Origin: JAEUMD01 sp050246945
Lineage (GTDB): Bacteria > Pseudomonadota > Alphaproteobacteria > Rhizobiales > Hyphomicrobiaceae
Direction: 5' to 3'
DNA length: 64,000 nt
Assembly: GCA_050246945.1 (NCBI GenBank)
Contig: JBFWVC010000001.1
Coordinates: 186,001 to 250,000 of the forward strand
Shown here: in pieces, positions 17,123 through 25,800 of the stretch
Position numbering within the stretch: the first letter of the stretch is position 1
Layout of the letters: the number at the start of each line of letters is the position of its first letter
Translations under genes and position numbers: made by a program
Notes under the pieces: model-generated
Told to the model about the DNA's origin: nothing
What the model saw: the letters and a program-made list of their open reading frames with translations, nothing else
Database searches by the model: none

Positions 17123-18121
17123 ATGAGCGAAATTCGCTACGACGTCGTCGGCATCGGCAACGCCATCGTCGACATCCTCGGCCGCTGCGACGATGCCTTC
17201 CTCGCGCACCATAATGCACCAAAGGGCCATATGCGCCTCGTCGACGACGCCACGATATCGACGCTCTACAGCGCAATGGGTCCTGCCATTGAGATATCCG
17301 GTGGATCAGCAGCCAACACTCTGGTTGGCGTCGCCTCGTTCGGCGGCCGCGCCGCCTTCATCGGCAAGATTGCAGACGACGAATTCGGACGAATATTCGG
17401 CCACGACATCAAGGCCGCCAACGTCGCTTTCGAAACAAAGCCGGTCGCCGGCAAGGCGCCAACGTCGCGCTCCCTCATCCTCGTCACCCCCGATGGCGAG
17501 CGCACGATGAACACATTCCTCGGCATCTCCACCGACCTCGATCAGGGTGAAATAGACGCCAGCCTGATCGCTTCCACTGCGATCGTCTATCTCGAAGGCT
17601 ATTTGTTTGACCGGCCCGAGGCAAAAGCCGCATTTCGCCAGGCGGTGAAAATCGCAAAAACGGCGGGCCGCCAGGTCGCGCTCACGCTATCCGATTCCTT
17701 CTGCGTCGACCGCCACCGCGCAGAGTTCGTCGATCTTATTCGCAATGGCGTCGATATTCTCTTCGCCAACGAGAGCGAAATTACATCGCTTTATGAAACA
17801 TCGGATTTCGAATTAGCCGCACAAAATGCTGCGCGCGACGCGCGCCTCGCGGCCCTCACGCGCAGCGAAAAGGGATCCGTCATACTCTCCGAAGGACACC
17901 GTCTCGAGGTACCCGTCGAACCCGTCGAAACGCTCGTCGATTCTACAGGTGCCGGCGATCTTTATGCAGCTGGCTTCCTATTCGGATTGACCACCGGACT
18001 GGGACTCGAAACCGCTGCCCGTCTTGGAAGTCTCGCCGCAGCCGAAGTGATTTCCCACATGGGGGCACGCCCAAATGCGCCGCTTCACCAACTCGCGCGG
18101 GCTCGAAATTTGATCGGCTGA
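17123..18121 (+). CDS. PfkB-family carbohydrate/adenosine kinase
   Basis: The protein has 332 residues from ATG at 17123 (MSEIRYDVVGIGNAIVDIL); a longer open frame upstream overlaps holA and is not coding. It is a ribokinase fold with ISGGSAANTLVGVASFGG near residue 55, the N-terminal PfkB signature region, and DSTGAGDLYAAGFLFG near residue 275 holding the catalytic Asp of the GAGD anion hole. Alphaproteobacterial members of this subgroup are usually annotated as adenosine kinase, but the sugar or nucleoside specificity is not proven from sequence. It is likely cytoplasmic and monocistronic. GGAG lies well upstream, and GGGGAC sits 7 bases before the start. Confidence 0.9.
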   Translation: MSEIRYDVVGIGNAIVDILGRCDDAFLAHHNAPKGHMRLVDDATISTLYSAMGPAIEISGGSAANTLVGVASFGGRAAFIGKIADDEFGRIFGHDIKAANVAFETKPVAGKAPTSRSLILVTPDGERTMNTFLGISTDLDQGEIDASLIASTAIVYLEGYLFDRPEAKAAFRQAVKIAKTAGRQVALTLSDSFCVDRHRAEFVDLIRNGVDILFANESEITSLYETSDFELAAQNAARDARLAALTRSEKGSVILSEGHRLEVPVEPVETLVDSTGAGDLYAAGFLFGLTTGLGLETAARLGSLAAAEVISHMGARPNAPLHQLARARNLIG

Positions 18122-18342
18122 ACCCGGGAAGAAATGAGTTAGAAGATCATTGGCCGCGAAATTCAAAAGCGCGAATTTCGGTGACATTTCTTTAATTCCA
18201 GAAAATGAATTCGATGTATCGAGGCCACAGATGTATATGCCTCTCTGGCTTTTCAAAACGGAATGATTTTTTTTCCTTGGAATCGGACTCTCATTTCCGA
18301 CAATGAAGATCGACACGATTCGATTGACCGAAGGTAATTCGT
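18122..18342. promoter_or_regulatory. AT-rich intergenic region upstream of the HTH/phasin-like gene
   Basis: The 221 bases hold no supported gene. Base composition is lower in GC than the neighbours, with GATTTTTTTTCCTTGG near 18264-18279. It probably carries the promoter of the following plus-strand gene, but no clear boxes could be assigned. Confidence 0.35.
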
Positions 18343-19092
18343 ATGTCCGACACAAGGAGCCGCCGTGGACGGCCGAAAGGCAGCGGTATCGACGATCGCC
18401 AGCGGCTCGATGCAATTGCCCGGCTGATCGCCTCGAACCCCGCGTTGAAGCCGACGACCGCCATTCGCTCGCTGGGCGTATCGGACCCTTCCGTGATCCG
18501 CCGCCTGCGCGACAAGTTCAATGCCGTACGCACCGAACTGATGCATGATGTCGAATGCGCCGCCGTCGCCGCCGCGGCATCGACCGCCTCCAAGCGGCGG
18601 AGCGCCCCATTTCGTTCAACACCGGCAACCGCGCGTAAGGTGCCCGCCGGGCCCGATCATGCTCATCGTGCCAGTGGTTCGAAGACACTTGGCGCCCACT
18701 CCATCGCCAATGCGGAACAGAGTTCCAGCACACGCATCGCGTCGGTTGCCGACTTTGCCGCGGTGCTAGGCACCATGCAGCCGCCCGCCGCCCGGTCCGC
18801 CGCTCGTGCGGTGTCCACGCCGTCGAAGCCACGCGCCCATGCCAGTGACGACGACGGCGAGCGCCTTCCGGCCCGCTCCGTCGTACCGACTGAGGCAGTC
18901 GAGATGCTCACCACCATAATTAGTGCAGGCGTTGCAGCAACTAATACTTTGATGGCCGCGCATACCACCTTGGCCAACGAATTTTTCCGGTCGCCTTATA
19001 TGTCTCTGGCTTTGCGCCAGCAGCTTGCTTTTTCGGAGTGGGCTGTGGGCCTCGTGCCCGCTTTTCAAATTCCAACCAAGACCGCAACTTGA
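18343..19092 (+). CDS. DNA-binding-like protein with AT-hook/HTH N-terminus and phasin-like C-terminus
   Basis: The protein has 249 residues and no named family I can assign. The N-terminus has RRGRPKGSG, an AT-hook-like basic motif, followed by a helix-turn-helix-like stretch (DAIARLIASNPALKPTTAIR then SLGVSDPSVIRRLRDKF) over about residues 18-65. A long Ala/Ser/Arg/Pro-rich linker of about 100 residues follows. The end (about 185-240: VEMLTTIISAGVAATNTLM and ALRQQLAFSEWAVGLVPAF) is amphipathic and resembles phasin or polyhydroxyalkanoate-granule helices. A regulator that also associates with granules is a guess. The gene stands alone and ends in a strong terminator. Confidence 0.65.
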   Translation: MSDTRSRRGRPKGSGIDDRQRLDAIARLIASNPALKPTTAIRSLGVSDPSVIRRLRDKFNAVRTELMHDVECAAVAAAASTASKRRSAPFRSTPATARKVPAGPDHAHRASGSKTLGAHSIANAEQSSSTRIASVADFAAVLGTMQPPAARSAARAVSTPSKPRAHASDDDGERLPARSVVPTEAVEMLTTIISAGVAATNTLMAAHTTLANEFFRSPYMSLALRQQLAFSEWAVGLVPAFQIPTKTAT

Positions 19093-19132
19093 TCGTCTCC
19101 TGAATTCCTCTCCGCTTGTGAGACGTCTTTTT

Positions 19133-19165
19133 AGGGCCGCCGACCCCGGGCGGCCCTATTTTTAT
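19133..19165 (+). terminator. Intrinsic terminator after the HTH/phasin-like gene
   Basis: AGGGCCGCC (19133-19141) pairs with GGCGGCCCT (19149-19157) around GACCCCG-type loop bases. The next bases are ATTTTTATT on the plus strand. It lies 40 bases after the stop codon. Confidence 0.85.
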
Positions 19166-19279
19166 TCAAGCCGAATTTGAAAACTGCACCGGCCGCGAAG
19201 ACGAATTGAACACGATCCAAGTCTTTGGATTGAGAATGTCCTTCATGTTGAACCGCGGCACACTTCAGCTGTACATGCT

Positions 19280-20281
19280 CTAGATTCGTCGTAGCGATAC
19301 CTGCTCCACCGAGTGATCCGGGCCCTTCCGAAGAATAAGGCTTGCGCGCTGGCGCGTCGGAAGGATGTTTTCGCGCAGGTTTTTCAGGTTGATCGATTGC
19401 CAGATCGACAGCGCGCGCTCTTCGGCCTCTTCATTCGTAAGTTTCGAATAGCGATGGAAATAGGCGGCTGGATCTCGAAACGCGGTTGTCCGCAGTCGCA
19501 TGAACCTCGTCACATACCAGCGCTCGATGAGCTCGGGGTCCGCGTCGATATAGATCGAGAAATCGAAGAAATCAGAGACGAACGGGATAACTTCGCCATC
19601 GACGGGTAGACGTCCTGGCTGCAAGACATTGAGCCCCTCGACAATCAGAATATCGGGACACTCGACGCGGATTTTCTGCCCCGGAATGATGTCGTAATGG
19701 AAGTGCGAATAGACAGGCGCATCCGCTTCCGCGACACCGGACTTCACATCCGCAAGAAAATTTAGAAGCCGCGCGATGTCGAAACTTTCGGGGAACCCTT
19801 TCCGGTCCATGATGCCGAGCCGCTCCAGCTCCGCGTTCGGCAATAGAAAACCATCGGTTGTCATCAGGTCGACGCGCGGATGATCGGGCCAGCGCGCCAG
19901 AAGGGCTCGCAGAACGCGTGCCGTCGTACTCTTTCCGACTGCAACCGACCCGGCCACGCCGATGACAAAGGGAACCTTCACTTCGCGCCGGCCGAGGAAC
20001 TTCGAAGTGACGGCATGCAATTCCTGCGACGCGGCGACATACAGATTGAGCAATCGCGATAGCGGCAGATAGATTTTCTCCACCTCGTCGATCGAAAGTT
20101 CCTCGATGAGACCGGACAGCTGGTCGAGCTCCGTCGATGACAGCGTCATAGGCGTGTCCGCGCGCAACCGCGCCCAATCCTCCCGGCTGAACTGCCGATA
20201 AGGCGAAAACTGCAGATCCGATTTCGACGGCTCCGGCGAGCCAGGCGAAAGCGCTGCGAGCCTTTCGAGGATCTCGTTCAT
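19280..20281 (-). CDS. coaA: Pantothenate kinase type I
   Basis: The protein has 333 residues, the usual size for CoaA. The P-loop GVAGSVAVGKSTTARVL lies near residue 112, with MTTDGFLLPNAELE and SHFHYDIIPGQ following. The nucleotide and pantothenate-binding signature continues through ILIVEGLNVLQPGR. It phosphorylates pantothenate, the first and regulated step of coenzyme A synthesis. The start ATG overlaps the hisE stop by 4 bases (ATGA), so hisE and coaA are translationally coupled. Another CoA gene, coaE, lies 13 kb away across the proposed origin. Confidence 0.97.
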   Translation of the reverse strand: MNEILERLAALSPGSPEPSKSDLQFSPYRQFSREDWARLRADTPMTLSSTELDQLSGLIEELSIDEVEKIYLPLSRLLNLYVAASQELHAVTSKFLGRREVKVPFVIGVAGSVAVGKSTTARVLRALLARWPDHPRVDLMTTDGFLLPNAELERLGIMDRKGFPESFDIARLLNFLADVKSGVAEADAPVYSHFHYDIIPGQKIRVECPDILIVEGLNVLQPGRLPVDGEVIPFVSDFFDFSIYIDADPELIERWYVTRFMRLRTTAFRDPAAYFHRYSKLTNEEAEERALSIWQSINLKNLRENILPTRQRASLILRKGPDHSVEQVSLRRI

Positions 20282-20598
20282 TTCGGCCGTCCCGCCTTCT
20301 CCTCCAGGCCGGATTGACCTTTACGGCCCTCCAGTACTTTCAGGACGTCGCCGAAATCGATATTTCGCGATTCTAGAAGCACGAGCAGATGGTAGATCAC
20401 ATCGGCGGATTCACTGCAAAGCCGCTCGTCGCTTTGCGCCATCGCCGCGATCACAACCTCGAACGCTTCCTCGCCAAACTTCTTGGCACATTTCTCGACG
20501 CCCTGATCCAGCAGCTGGCGCGTATACGAACTATCGCCGGAAGCGCTGCGGCGCACCCTGATTGTCTCGACCAGCCCCGCCAGCACGTCCGCCGTCAT
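20278..20598 (-). CDS. hisE: Phosphoribosyl-ATP pyrophosphatase
   Basis: The protein has 106 residues from ATG at 20598, with GGAG 9 bases upstream. Longer in-frame starts reach 20739, but that extension runs through the parB terminator hairpin and adds no conserved sequence. It is an all-alpha NTP-PPase of the MazG fold with SYTRQLLDQG, CAKKFGEEAFEVVIAAM (metal-binding Glu residues) and ESADVIYHLLVLLESR. It removes pyrophosphate from phosphoribosyl-ATP, step two of histidine synthesis. hisE directly before coaA is a known arrangement in rhizobia. Confidence 0.93.
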   Translation of the reverse strand: MTADVLAGLVETIRVRRSASGDSSYTRQLLDQGVEKCAKKFGEEAFEVVIAAMAQSDERLCSESADVIYHLLVLLESRNIDFGDVLKVLEGRKGQSGLEEKAGRPK

Positions 20599-20704
20599 TG
20601 TATCGCACTCCGAATTCTTGTGCCCGTCCCCACCTCGGGCCCTTTTGCCCGCGAATGCAGCAACTGACTGTTCCAACGTCAAGCTTTCCATGTCCATGAA
20701 GCAA

Positions 20705-20740
20705 ACAAAAATGCGGCCCGGACATCGCCTGGACCGCATT
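20705..20740 (-). terminator. Intrinsic terminator of parB
   Basis: On the minus strand AATGCGG (20740-20734) pairs with CCGCATT (20716-20710). Extra pairs continue inward (CCAGG against CCGGG) around CGATGT, and TTTGTTTG follows. It lies about 60 bases after the parB stop and 107 bases before the chosen hisE start. Confidence 0.75.
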
Positions 20741-20797
20741 CGTTTCGTTGCACCGACACCGACTGATCCGCCTGTATCGGCAACCGGTGCTTCCCGG

Positions 20798-21712
20798 CTA
20801 TGAACCCATACCCGTCAGGCGCATGCGGATATAGTCCAGCTGATCGAAATTTCCATACTTGATGACAAGATTGCCGCTCTCGCCGGAACCGCGCTTGATC
20901 TCCACTTTAAGGCCCAGCGCATCGGCAAGCTCCTTCTCGAACGCCCGCGTATCTGCGTCCTTCTCCCGCGCCTTCCGCCCCGGGCTGGGCGCACCCACCG
21001 GACCAATGTTTTCCTGAACCAGGGCTTCGACCTCTCGTACCGTGAGGTCCTCGGCAACGATCCGGAGCGCAAACGCTTCCGCATCCTCCCGTCCGATCAG
21101 CGCACGCGCATGGCCAGGGTCGAGCTGCCCAGACTGGACCATCTTCTGAACGCCATGCGGAAGCCGCAGCAGTCGCAACGTATTGGCCACGTGGCTGCGG
21201 CTCTTGCCGATGATCTCCGCAAGCTGCTCCTGGGTGTACTGGAACCGTTCGACCAGATCGCGGTAACCGCCGGCCTCCTCGATAGCATTGAGGTCGGCAC
21301 GCTGCACATTTTCGATGATCGCAAGTTCCAGCACTTCGCGATCATCGAGTTCGCGGATGATGACCGGCACCTGGTGCAATCCGGCTTTCTGTGCCGCCCG
21401 CCAGCGGCGCTCGCCAGCAACGATTTCATAGGTATTCGGCTGGTCCGGATCGATCCGCGCAACAATCGGCTGCACAAGACCCTTTTGCCGGATCGACTCG
21501 GCTAGCTCCGCCAGCTCCTCCTCACGGAAATCCTTGCGCGGGTTGAAGCGACCACCCTTCAGCTGCTCGATACCAAGCATGCGCTGCTCGCCTTCCGGCG
21601 GCAACCGCGACGGAATATCCGCAGGCTCGCCGATCAGCGATGCCAATCCGCGCCCCAGACGACTCTTCGGCAATGGTGAAGTCATCTCAATCCCGAGCTC
21701 CCTCTTGCTCAT
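20798..21712 (-). CDS. parB: Chromosome partitioning protein ParB
   Basis: The protein has 304 residues. The N-terminal SRLGRGLASLIG stretch contacts ParA. The CTP-binding ParB/Srx core has FNPRKDFREEELAELAESI and the arginine motif GERRWRAAQKAG. The helix-turn-helix region has QEQLAEIIGKSRSHVANTL, followed by a C-terminal dimerisation domain. It loads onto parS sites as a CTP-dependent sliding clamp and guides origin segregation. Seven parS-like sites lie 1.5-4 kb upstream in this window. An internal start (MTSPLPKSRLGRGL) is possible. Confidence 0.97.
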   Translation of the reverse strand: MSKRELGIEMTSPLPKSRLGRGLASLIGEPADIPSRLPPEGEQRMLGIEQLKGGRFNPRKDFREEELAELAESIRQKGLVQPIVARIDPDQPNTYEIVAGERRWRAAQKAGLHQVPVIIRELDDREVLELAIIENVQRADLNAIEEAGGYRDLVERFQYTQEQLAEIIGKSRSHVANTLRLLRLPHGVQKMVQSGQLDPGHARALIGREDAEAFALRIVAEDLTVREVEALVQENIGPVGAPSPGRKAREKDADTRAFEKELADALGLKVEIKRGSGESGNLVIKYGNFDQLDYIRMRLTGMGS

Positions 21713-21773
21713 TTCTCGAGTTGAACAAACAACTCTTTGATATTACGAACTAATTTTTTATTTGGACACACCG

Positions 21774-22607
21774 CTACGCGGCCTTGTAGCGCCGCTCCCG
21801 CTCGATGATCTCGGTCGCCAGCCGGATGTACGCCTGACTGCCCGCGCAATCGTAGTCGTAAAGGAGGATCGGCTTGCCATGCGATGGCGCCTCCGCGACG
21901 CGGGTATTGCGCGGAATGACAGTCTCGTACACCTTCGGGCCGAAGAAGGCGCGGACGTTGTCCGCAACCTCGCGGGACAGATGCGTGCGCGCATCGTGCA
22001 TTGTCAGCACGACGCCCTGGATCTCAAGTCGCGGATTGAGCGATCCACGAATCTGGTCGATCGTCTCCTTGAGCTGGGAGATTCCCTCCAGCGCAAAGAA
22101 CTCGCATTGCACCGGAACCAGCACCGCATGCGCCGACGCCATCGCATTGAGTGTCAACAGATTAAGCGAAGGAGGGCAATCTATCAGCATATAGCTGAAC
22201 CGTTGATCCTCCGGCCATGTGCGTGCTGCCGCTTCCAGATGCGTCAGCGCATCGCGAAGACGGAACGCCCGGTTGCTGTCGTCCATGAGGTCGTTTTCGA
22301 GACCGACTAGATCGGAATTCGCCGGCAGCAGGAAGAGTCCTGGAACAGCCGTTGGCAACACCGATTCCGCAAGTGTCGCCTCTCCGGCAAGGACATCGTA
22401 TGACGTCCGCCGTCGGTCTTCCGGCCCGATGCCCAGTCCCGTTGACGCATTGCCTTGCGGGTCGAGATCCATCACCAGAACGCGCTCACCGATTGCGGCC
22501 AGCGCAGTACCCAGATTGATTGTCGTCGTCGTCTTCCCGACACCGCCCTTTTGATTGGCGATCGCGAGAGCTCTCAAGCCCTGGCTTCTCCCAGTCTCGG
22601 ATATCAC
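21774..22607 (-). CDS. parA: Chromosome partitioning ATPase ParA
   Basis: The protein has 277 residues. The deviant Walker A IANQKGGVGKTTTTINLG, with its signature lysine, lies near residue 18. VMDLDPQGNASTGLG follows, then MLIDCPPSLNLLTLNA (Walker B) and the later VLTMHDARTHLS. It forms a nucleoid-bound gradient that moves ParB-parS complexes. Its start overlaps the rsmG stop by 4 bases, and parB follows after 61 bases, the standard rsmG-parA-parB operon. Confidence 0.97.
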   Translation of the reverse strand: MISETGRSQGLRALAIANQKGGVGKTTTTINLGTALAAIGERVLVMDLDPQGNASTGLGIGPEDRRRTSYDVLAGEATLAESVLPTAVPGLFLLPANSDLVGLENDLMDDSNRAFRLRDALTHLEAAARTWPEDQRFSYMLIDCPPSLNLLTLNAMASAHAVLVPVQCEFFALEGISQLKETIDQIRGSLNPRLEIQGVVLTMHDARTHLSREVADNVRAFFGPKVYETVIPRNTRVAEAPSHGKPILLYDYDCAGSQAYIRLATEIIERERRYKAA

Positions 22608-23272
22608 GGGATCAGCCCTCCCTCTTTGCGCTTCAAATGACGTATCACGGCAATGCGTGCATCCGTATCCGTGATGCTCTCCTCGAGATCCAGGCCGAAT
22701 TCCCAGTGTCGGCGGGCGGCCTCGACCTCTTCGTGCACGGACTTGCCCTTCAGAAACAACGCGACCGTCTGAGGTTCGAACATCCGCTCGACCAGCTCAA
22801 ACAGCCGTGGAAGCGGAGCCAACGCGCGCGACGTGATGACGTCTACTGATGCGACATTAGCCGAATTCGTGATGCTTTCGATTCGCGTCGACATGATGTC
22901 CACAGCGATACCCGTCTGCCGTGCCACATCCCGCAGAAACGCTGCCTTCCGGGTATCACTCTCCACGAGCGTTACGTGCAATGCGCCGGAACCGGCGTTT
23001 GGCGGACGCTTCTCCATGGCCAGGATGGCCAGCACCAGCCCCGGGAACCCGCCACCGGAACCCAGATCGATGAGATGCCGGGCCTCAGCAGGAATGAACG
23101 CGAACAGTTGGGCGCTATCTGCAAAGTGCCGGTGCCAGACATCGTCGAGCGATTTGGGAGCGACAATATTGATAGTTTTCTGCCAGCGCCTCAGCAGATC
23201 GGCATACATTTCCAGCCTGCCGACCGTTTCACGTGAAACATCGAAGGTGCAGGCAAACTCGACCAAGTTCAT
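22604..23272 (-). CDS. rsmG: 16S rRNA (guanine527-N7)-methyltransferase RsmG
   Basis: The protein has 222 residues from ATG at 23272 (MNLVEFACTFDVSRETV); the frame is open to 23413 but the extension is basic and crosses parS-like sites. It is a Rossmann methyltransferase with WHRHFADSAQLFAF, the SAM loop LIDLGSGGGFPGLVLAI, then VTLVESDTRKAAFLRDVARQ. It methylates G527 in the 530 loop of 16S rRNA. No good Shine-Dalgarno was seen, so the start is provisional. A parS-like site (23225-23240) lies inside its 5' coding region. Confidence 0.93.
   Translation of the reverse strand: MNLVEFACTFDVSRETVGRLEMYADLLRRWQKTINIVAPKSLDDVWHRHFADSAQLFAFIPAEARHLIDLGSGGGFPGLVLAILAMEKRPPNAGSGALHVTLVESDTRKAAFLRDVARQTGIAVDIMSTRIESITNSANVASVDVITSRALAPLPRLFELVERMFEPQTVALFLKGKSVHEEVEAARRHWEFGLDLEESITDTDARIAVIRHLKRKEGGLIP
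23225..23240. promoter_or_regulatory. parS site (inside rsmG)
   Basis: CGTTTCACGTGAAACA is almost a perfect 16-bp palindrome around CACGTG and matches the bacterial parS core TGTTTCACGTGAAACA at 15 of 16 positions. It is a loading site for ParB, whose gene is 1.5 kb away. Confidence 0.85.
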
Positions 23273-23293
23273 GCGGTGCTCGTACCCGGTCGG

Positions 23294-23309
23294 TGTTTCA
23301 CGTGAATCA
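23294..23309. promoter_or_regulatory. parS-like site
   Basis: TGTTTCACGTGAATCA differs from the palindromic parS at one base (T for A at position 14). It lies just upstream of the chosen rsmG start. Confidence 0.75.
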
Positions 23310-23405
23310 TCTTTTCTCGTTCTTGCGTCTCTGCGCGTCAACCGTGCGACGCCAGTTGGTCCATGCGGCAGTAAACTCAAATAAGGCGCATCTATTGATG
23401 GGTCC

Positions 23406-23421
23406 CGTTCCACGTGAAACC
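23406..23421. promoter_or_regulatory. parS-like site
   Basis: CGTTCCACGTGAAACC keeps the GTT(T/C)CACGTGAAAC core. It lies in the mnmG-rsmG gap. Confidence 0.75.
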
Positions 23422-23464
23422 CAACTCACAACGCTGCGCCGACGATCCCTAAGAACTGTTGAGG

Positions 23465-23480
23465 TGTTTCACGTCAAGTG
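23465..23480. promoter_or_regulatory. Degenerate parS-like site
   Basis: TGTTTCACGTCAAGTG keeps the left half-site and the central CACGT but loses the right half. It may be a weak or decayed parS. Confidence 0.4.
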
Positions 23481-23509
23481 TTGGTCCCCGAGATAGTCGG
23501 AAGAGCGCA

Positions 23510-25417
23510 TCAAGCGCTTCGCTTCTCGCGCCGCATGGCCTTGAGATGGGCAAGCAGCAACATCAACGCCGCCGGCGTGACGCCATCGATGCGGCCAGCC
23601 TGTGCCAGCGTCGATGGCCGATGTTGCTTAAGCTTCTGCCTGATCTCGTTCGACAGGCCAGGCAGGATCACATAGTCAAAATCCGCGGGAATTTTCTCAG
23701 CTTCGTCCCGACGCAGAAGCGCAACGTCCTCCTCCTGCCGCCGCACATACGCCGCATAGCGGGCATCGATCTCGACCTGTGAGGCAATGCGTGGCTCCAC
23801 TTCAACCAGTTCCGGCCACAATGCCGCGAGACGGGCCAGATCGACCCCCGGATAGGAGAGCAGCTCGTATGCCGATCGCCGCCGTCCGTCGCGGTTGATC
23901 TCAAGGCCATGCTTGGCGGCGTCTGTAGGTGAGATCGTCAATCTCTCCAGAAGATCGACCGCTTTTTCAATGGCCTGCGCGCGGAGTGCGTAGGCGCCGG
24001 CTCGCCCGGAACCAACGCAGCCAAGTCGAAGACCCAGCGGGGTAAGACGCTGATCTGCGTTGTCCGCTCTAAGCTTGAGGCGGAACTCGGCCCGGGACGT
24101 GAACATGCGATAAGGCTCGCTGACGCCCCGTGTCACGAGGTCATCGATCATTACCCCGAGATAACCGTCTGCCCGCGAAATGACGAGCCGGCGCTCATCG
24201 ACGCCGCCTTGATCCGCAAGGCCACAGCCAGCCGAACCCGCCTTCAGCGCTGCATTGATACCCGCGGCCAATCCCTGAGCCGCCGCCTCTTCGTAGCCTG
24301 TTGTGCCGTTGATCTGACCGGCCAGGAACAGCCCGGGCACGACCTTGACCTCGAGTGCCGGCGTCAGAGCTCTCGGATCGACGTAATCATACTCGATTGC
24401 ATACCCAGGACGCTTGATGATGACCTTCTCCAGACCTGGGAGGGTTTTCAAGAACGCTTCCTGCACGTCCGCAGGAAGCGACGTCGAGACACCATTGGGA
24501 TAGACCGTATCGTCGTCCAGCCCCTCGGGCTCCAGAAACACCTGGTGGCCAGTCCGATCTGCGAAGCGGACGACCTTGTCCTCGATCGACGGGCAGTAGC
24601 GCGGCCCGACGCTGGTGATCTGGCCCGAGTACATCGGAGACCGCTCAAGATTGGCCCGGATGATATCATGCGTCTTTGGGGTTGTTGTGGTGATCCCACA
24701 GGCGACCTGGGGGTTGGTGATCCGCCCCGTGAGAAACGAGAACGGCACAGGCTCGTCGTCGGCGGGCTGCAGTTCGAGACTGGCCCAGTCGATAGATTTC
24801 GAAGCCAGGCGGGCAGGCGTCCCAGTCTTGAGGCGTCCCATCGGCAGCCCTAGACCATAAAGGCGATCGGAGAGCTTCAATGCCGGAGGCGCACCCATCC
24901 GGCCAGCCGGCATGCGCGTCTCACCCAGATGGATAAGTCCGTTAAGGAAGGTGCCTGTCGTCAGCACAACCGCCGACGCCCTCAGTTCTTCACCACTAGC
25001 CAAGGCGACACCTGCAACACCACCTTCATCGGTGAGCAGATCCTCCACGCCGCCCTCTACAATCTCCAGACCGGCTTGTTCGGCCAGCGCCGCCTGCATT
25101 GCCAGGCGATATAGCTTGCGATCGGCCTGAGCGCGTGGGCCCTGCACGGCTGGACCCTTGGACCGGTTCAGCAGCCGAAACTGAATACCGGCCGCGTCCG
25201 CCACCCGCCCCATGATTCCATCGAGCGCGTCGATCTCGCGAACAAGGTGTCCCTTGCCCAGACCGCCGATGGCGGGATTGCATGACATCTCGCCTATCGT
25301 ATTCCGGTCATGCGTAACAAGGGCCGTACGCGCACCCATTCGCGCCGCGGCTGCAGCAGCTTCACAACCGGCATGGCCGCCGCCAACTACAATGACGTCG
25401 TAGTTCGATGATGACAT
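23510..25417 (-). CDS. mnmG: tRNA uridine-5-carboxymethylaminomethyl modification enzyme MnmG
   Basis: The protein has 635 residues from ATG at 25417 (MSSSNYDVIVVGGGHAGCEA); the frame is open to 25507, but homologues begin here. It has FAD-binding GGGHAGCEAA, the family signature GEMSCNPAIGGLGKGHLV, a second nucleotide region near VLTTGTFLNGLIHLG, and the C-terminal helical domain with YPGVDLARLAALWP. With MnmE it installs the cmnm5 group on the wobble uridine of certain tRNAs. The mnmE-mnmG-rsmG-parA-parB order is typical near alphaproteobacterial origins. Clusters of parS sites flank the gene on both sides. Confidence 0.97.
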   Translation of the reverse strand: MSSSNYDVIVVGGGHAGCEAAAAAARMGARTALVTHDRNTIGEMSCNPAIGGLGKGHLVREIDALDGIMGRVADAAGIQFRLLNRSKGPAVQGPRAQADRKLYRLAMQAALAEQAGLEIVEGGVEDLLTDEGGVAGVALASGEELRASAVVLTTGTFLNGLIHLGETRMPAGRMGAPPALKLSDRLYGLGLPMGRLKTGTPARLASKSIDWASLELQPADDEPVPFSFLTGRITNPQVACGITTTTPKTHDIIRANLERSPMYSGQITSVGPRYCPSIEDKVVRFADRTGHQVFLEPEGLDDDTVYPNGVSTSLPADVQEAFLKTLPGLEKVIIKRPGYAIEYDYVDPRALTPALEVKVVPGLFLAGQINGTTGYEEAAAQGLAAGINAALKAGSAGCGLADQGGVDERRLVISRADGYLGVMIDDLVTRGVSEPYRMFTSRAEFRLKLRADNADQRLTPLGLRLGCVGSGRAGAYALRAQAIEKAVDLLERLTISPTDAAKHGLEINRDGRRRSAYELLSYPGVDLARLAALWPELVEVEPRIASQVEIDARYAAYVRRQEEDVALLRRDEAEKIPADFDYVILPGLSNEIRQKLKQHRPSTLAQAGRIDGVTPAALMLLLAHLKAMRREKRSA

Positions 25418-25510
25418 CCGATGGAACCCGCTTTTCGCGCCGCGCGCATCGCGGCAGGCTCTTGGAGCAGACGCGGCGAACATAATGACGCCCGCGGCAC
25501 TGGTCAAAGG

Positions 25511-25526
25511 TGTTTCACGTGAAACC
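25511..25526. promoter_or_regulatory. parS site
   Basis: TGTTTCACGTGAAACC matches the parS palindrome at 15 of 16 positions. It lies upstream of mnmG. Confidence 0.85.
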
Positions 25527-25569
25527 TGCTCGCCGCCACCGCCGCCCTTGTTCCGGAACCACCTCTGGA

Positions 25570-25585
25570 TGTTTCACGTGAATCA
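25570..25585. promoter_or_regulatory. parS-like site
   Basis: TGTTTCACGTGAATCA has the same sequence as the site at 23294 and lies in the mnmE-mnmG gap. Confidence 0.78.
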
Positions 25586-25626
25586 GAATTTTCGTGTTGC
25601 ACATCCAAGTTGCTGGATCAACTCTC

Positions 25627-25642
25627 TGATTCACGTGAAACA
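25627..25642. promoter_or_regulatory. parS-like site
   Basis: TGATTCACGTGAAACA is the reverse complement of TGTTTCACGTGAATCA, so it is the same variant in inverted orientation, 42 bases from the preceding site. Confidence 0.78.
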
Positions 25643-25800
25643 TAACGCAAGTCGCGCAAAAGTGTGCTGCGGCACTCCGAGAATAAGTAGCACGACAACA
25701 AGGATGCAAAGAGTGAGGAGCGGATCTGAAATTTCGCGAAACTCTCTAGGTCTCCTGGATACATGTTGGTCGAGCCTTGCAGGCAGCTATGGCGGCCAAT

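Noticed and set aside
20599..20739. Longer HisE start at 20739 or 20697
   Set aside because: The extension crosses the parB terminator hairpin and has no similarity to HisE, whose usual length of about 106 residues fits the 20598 start.
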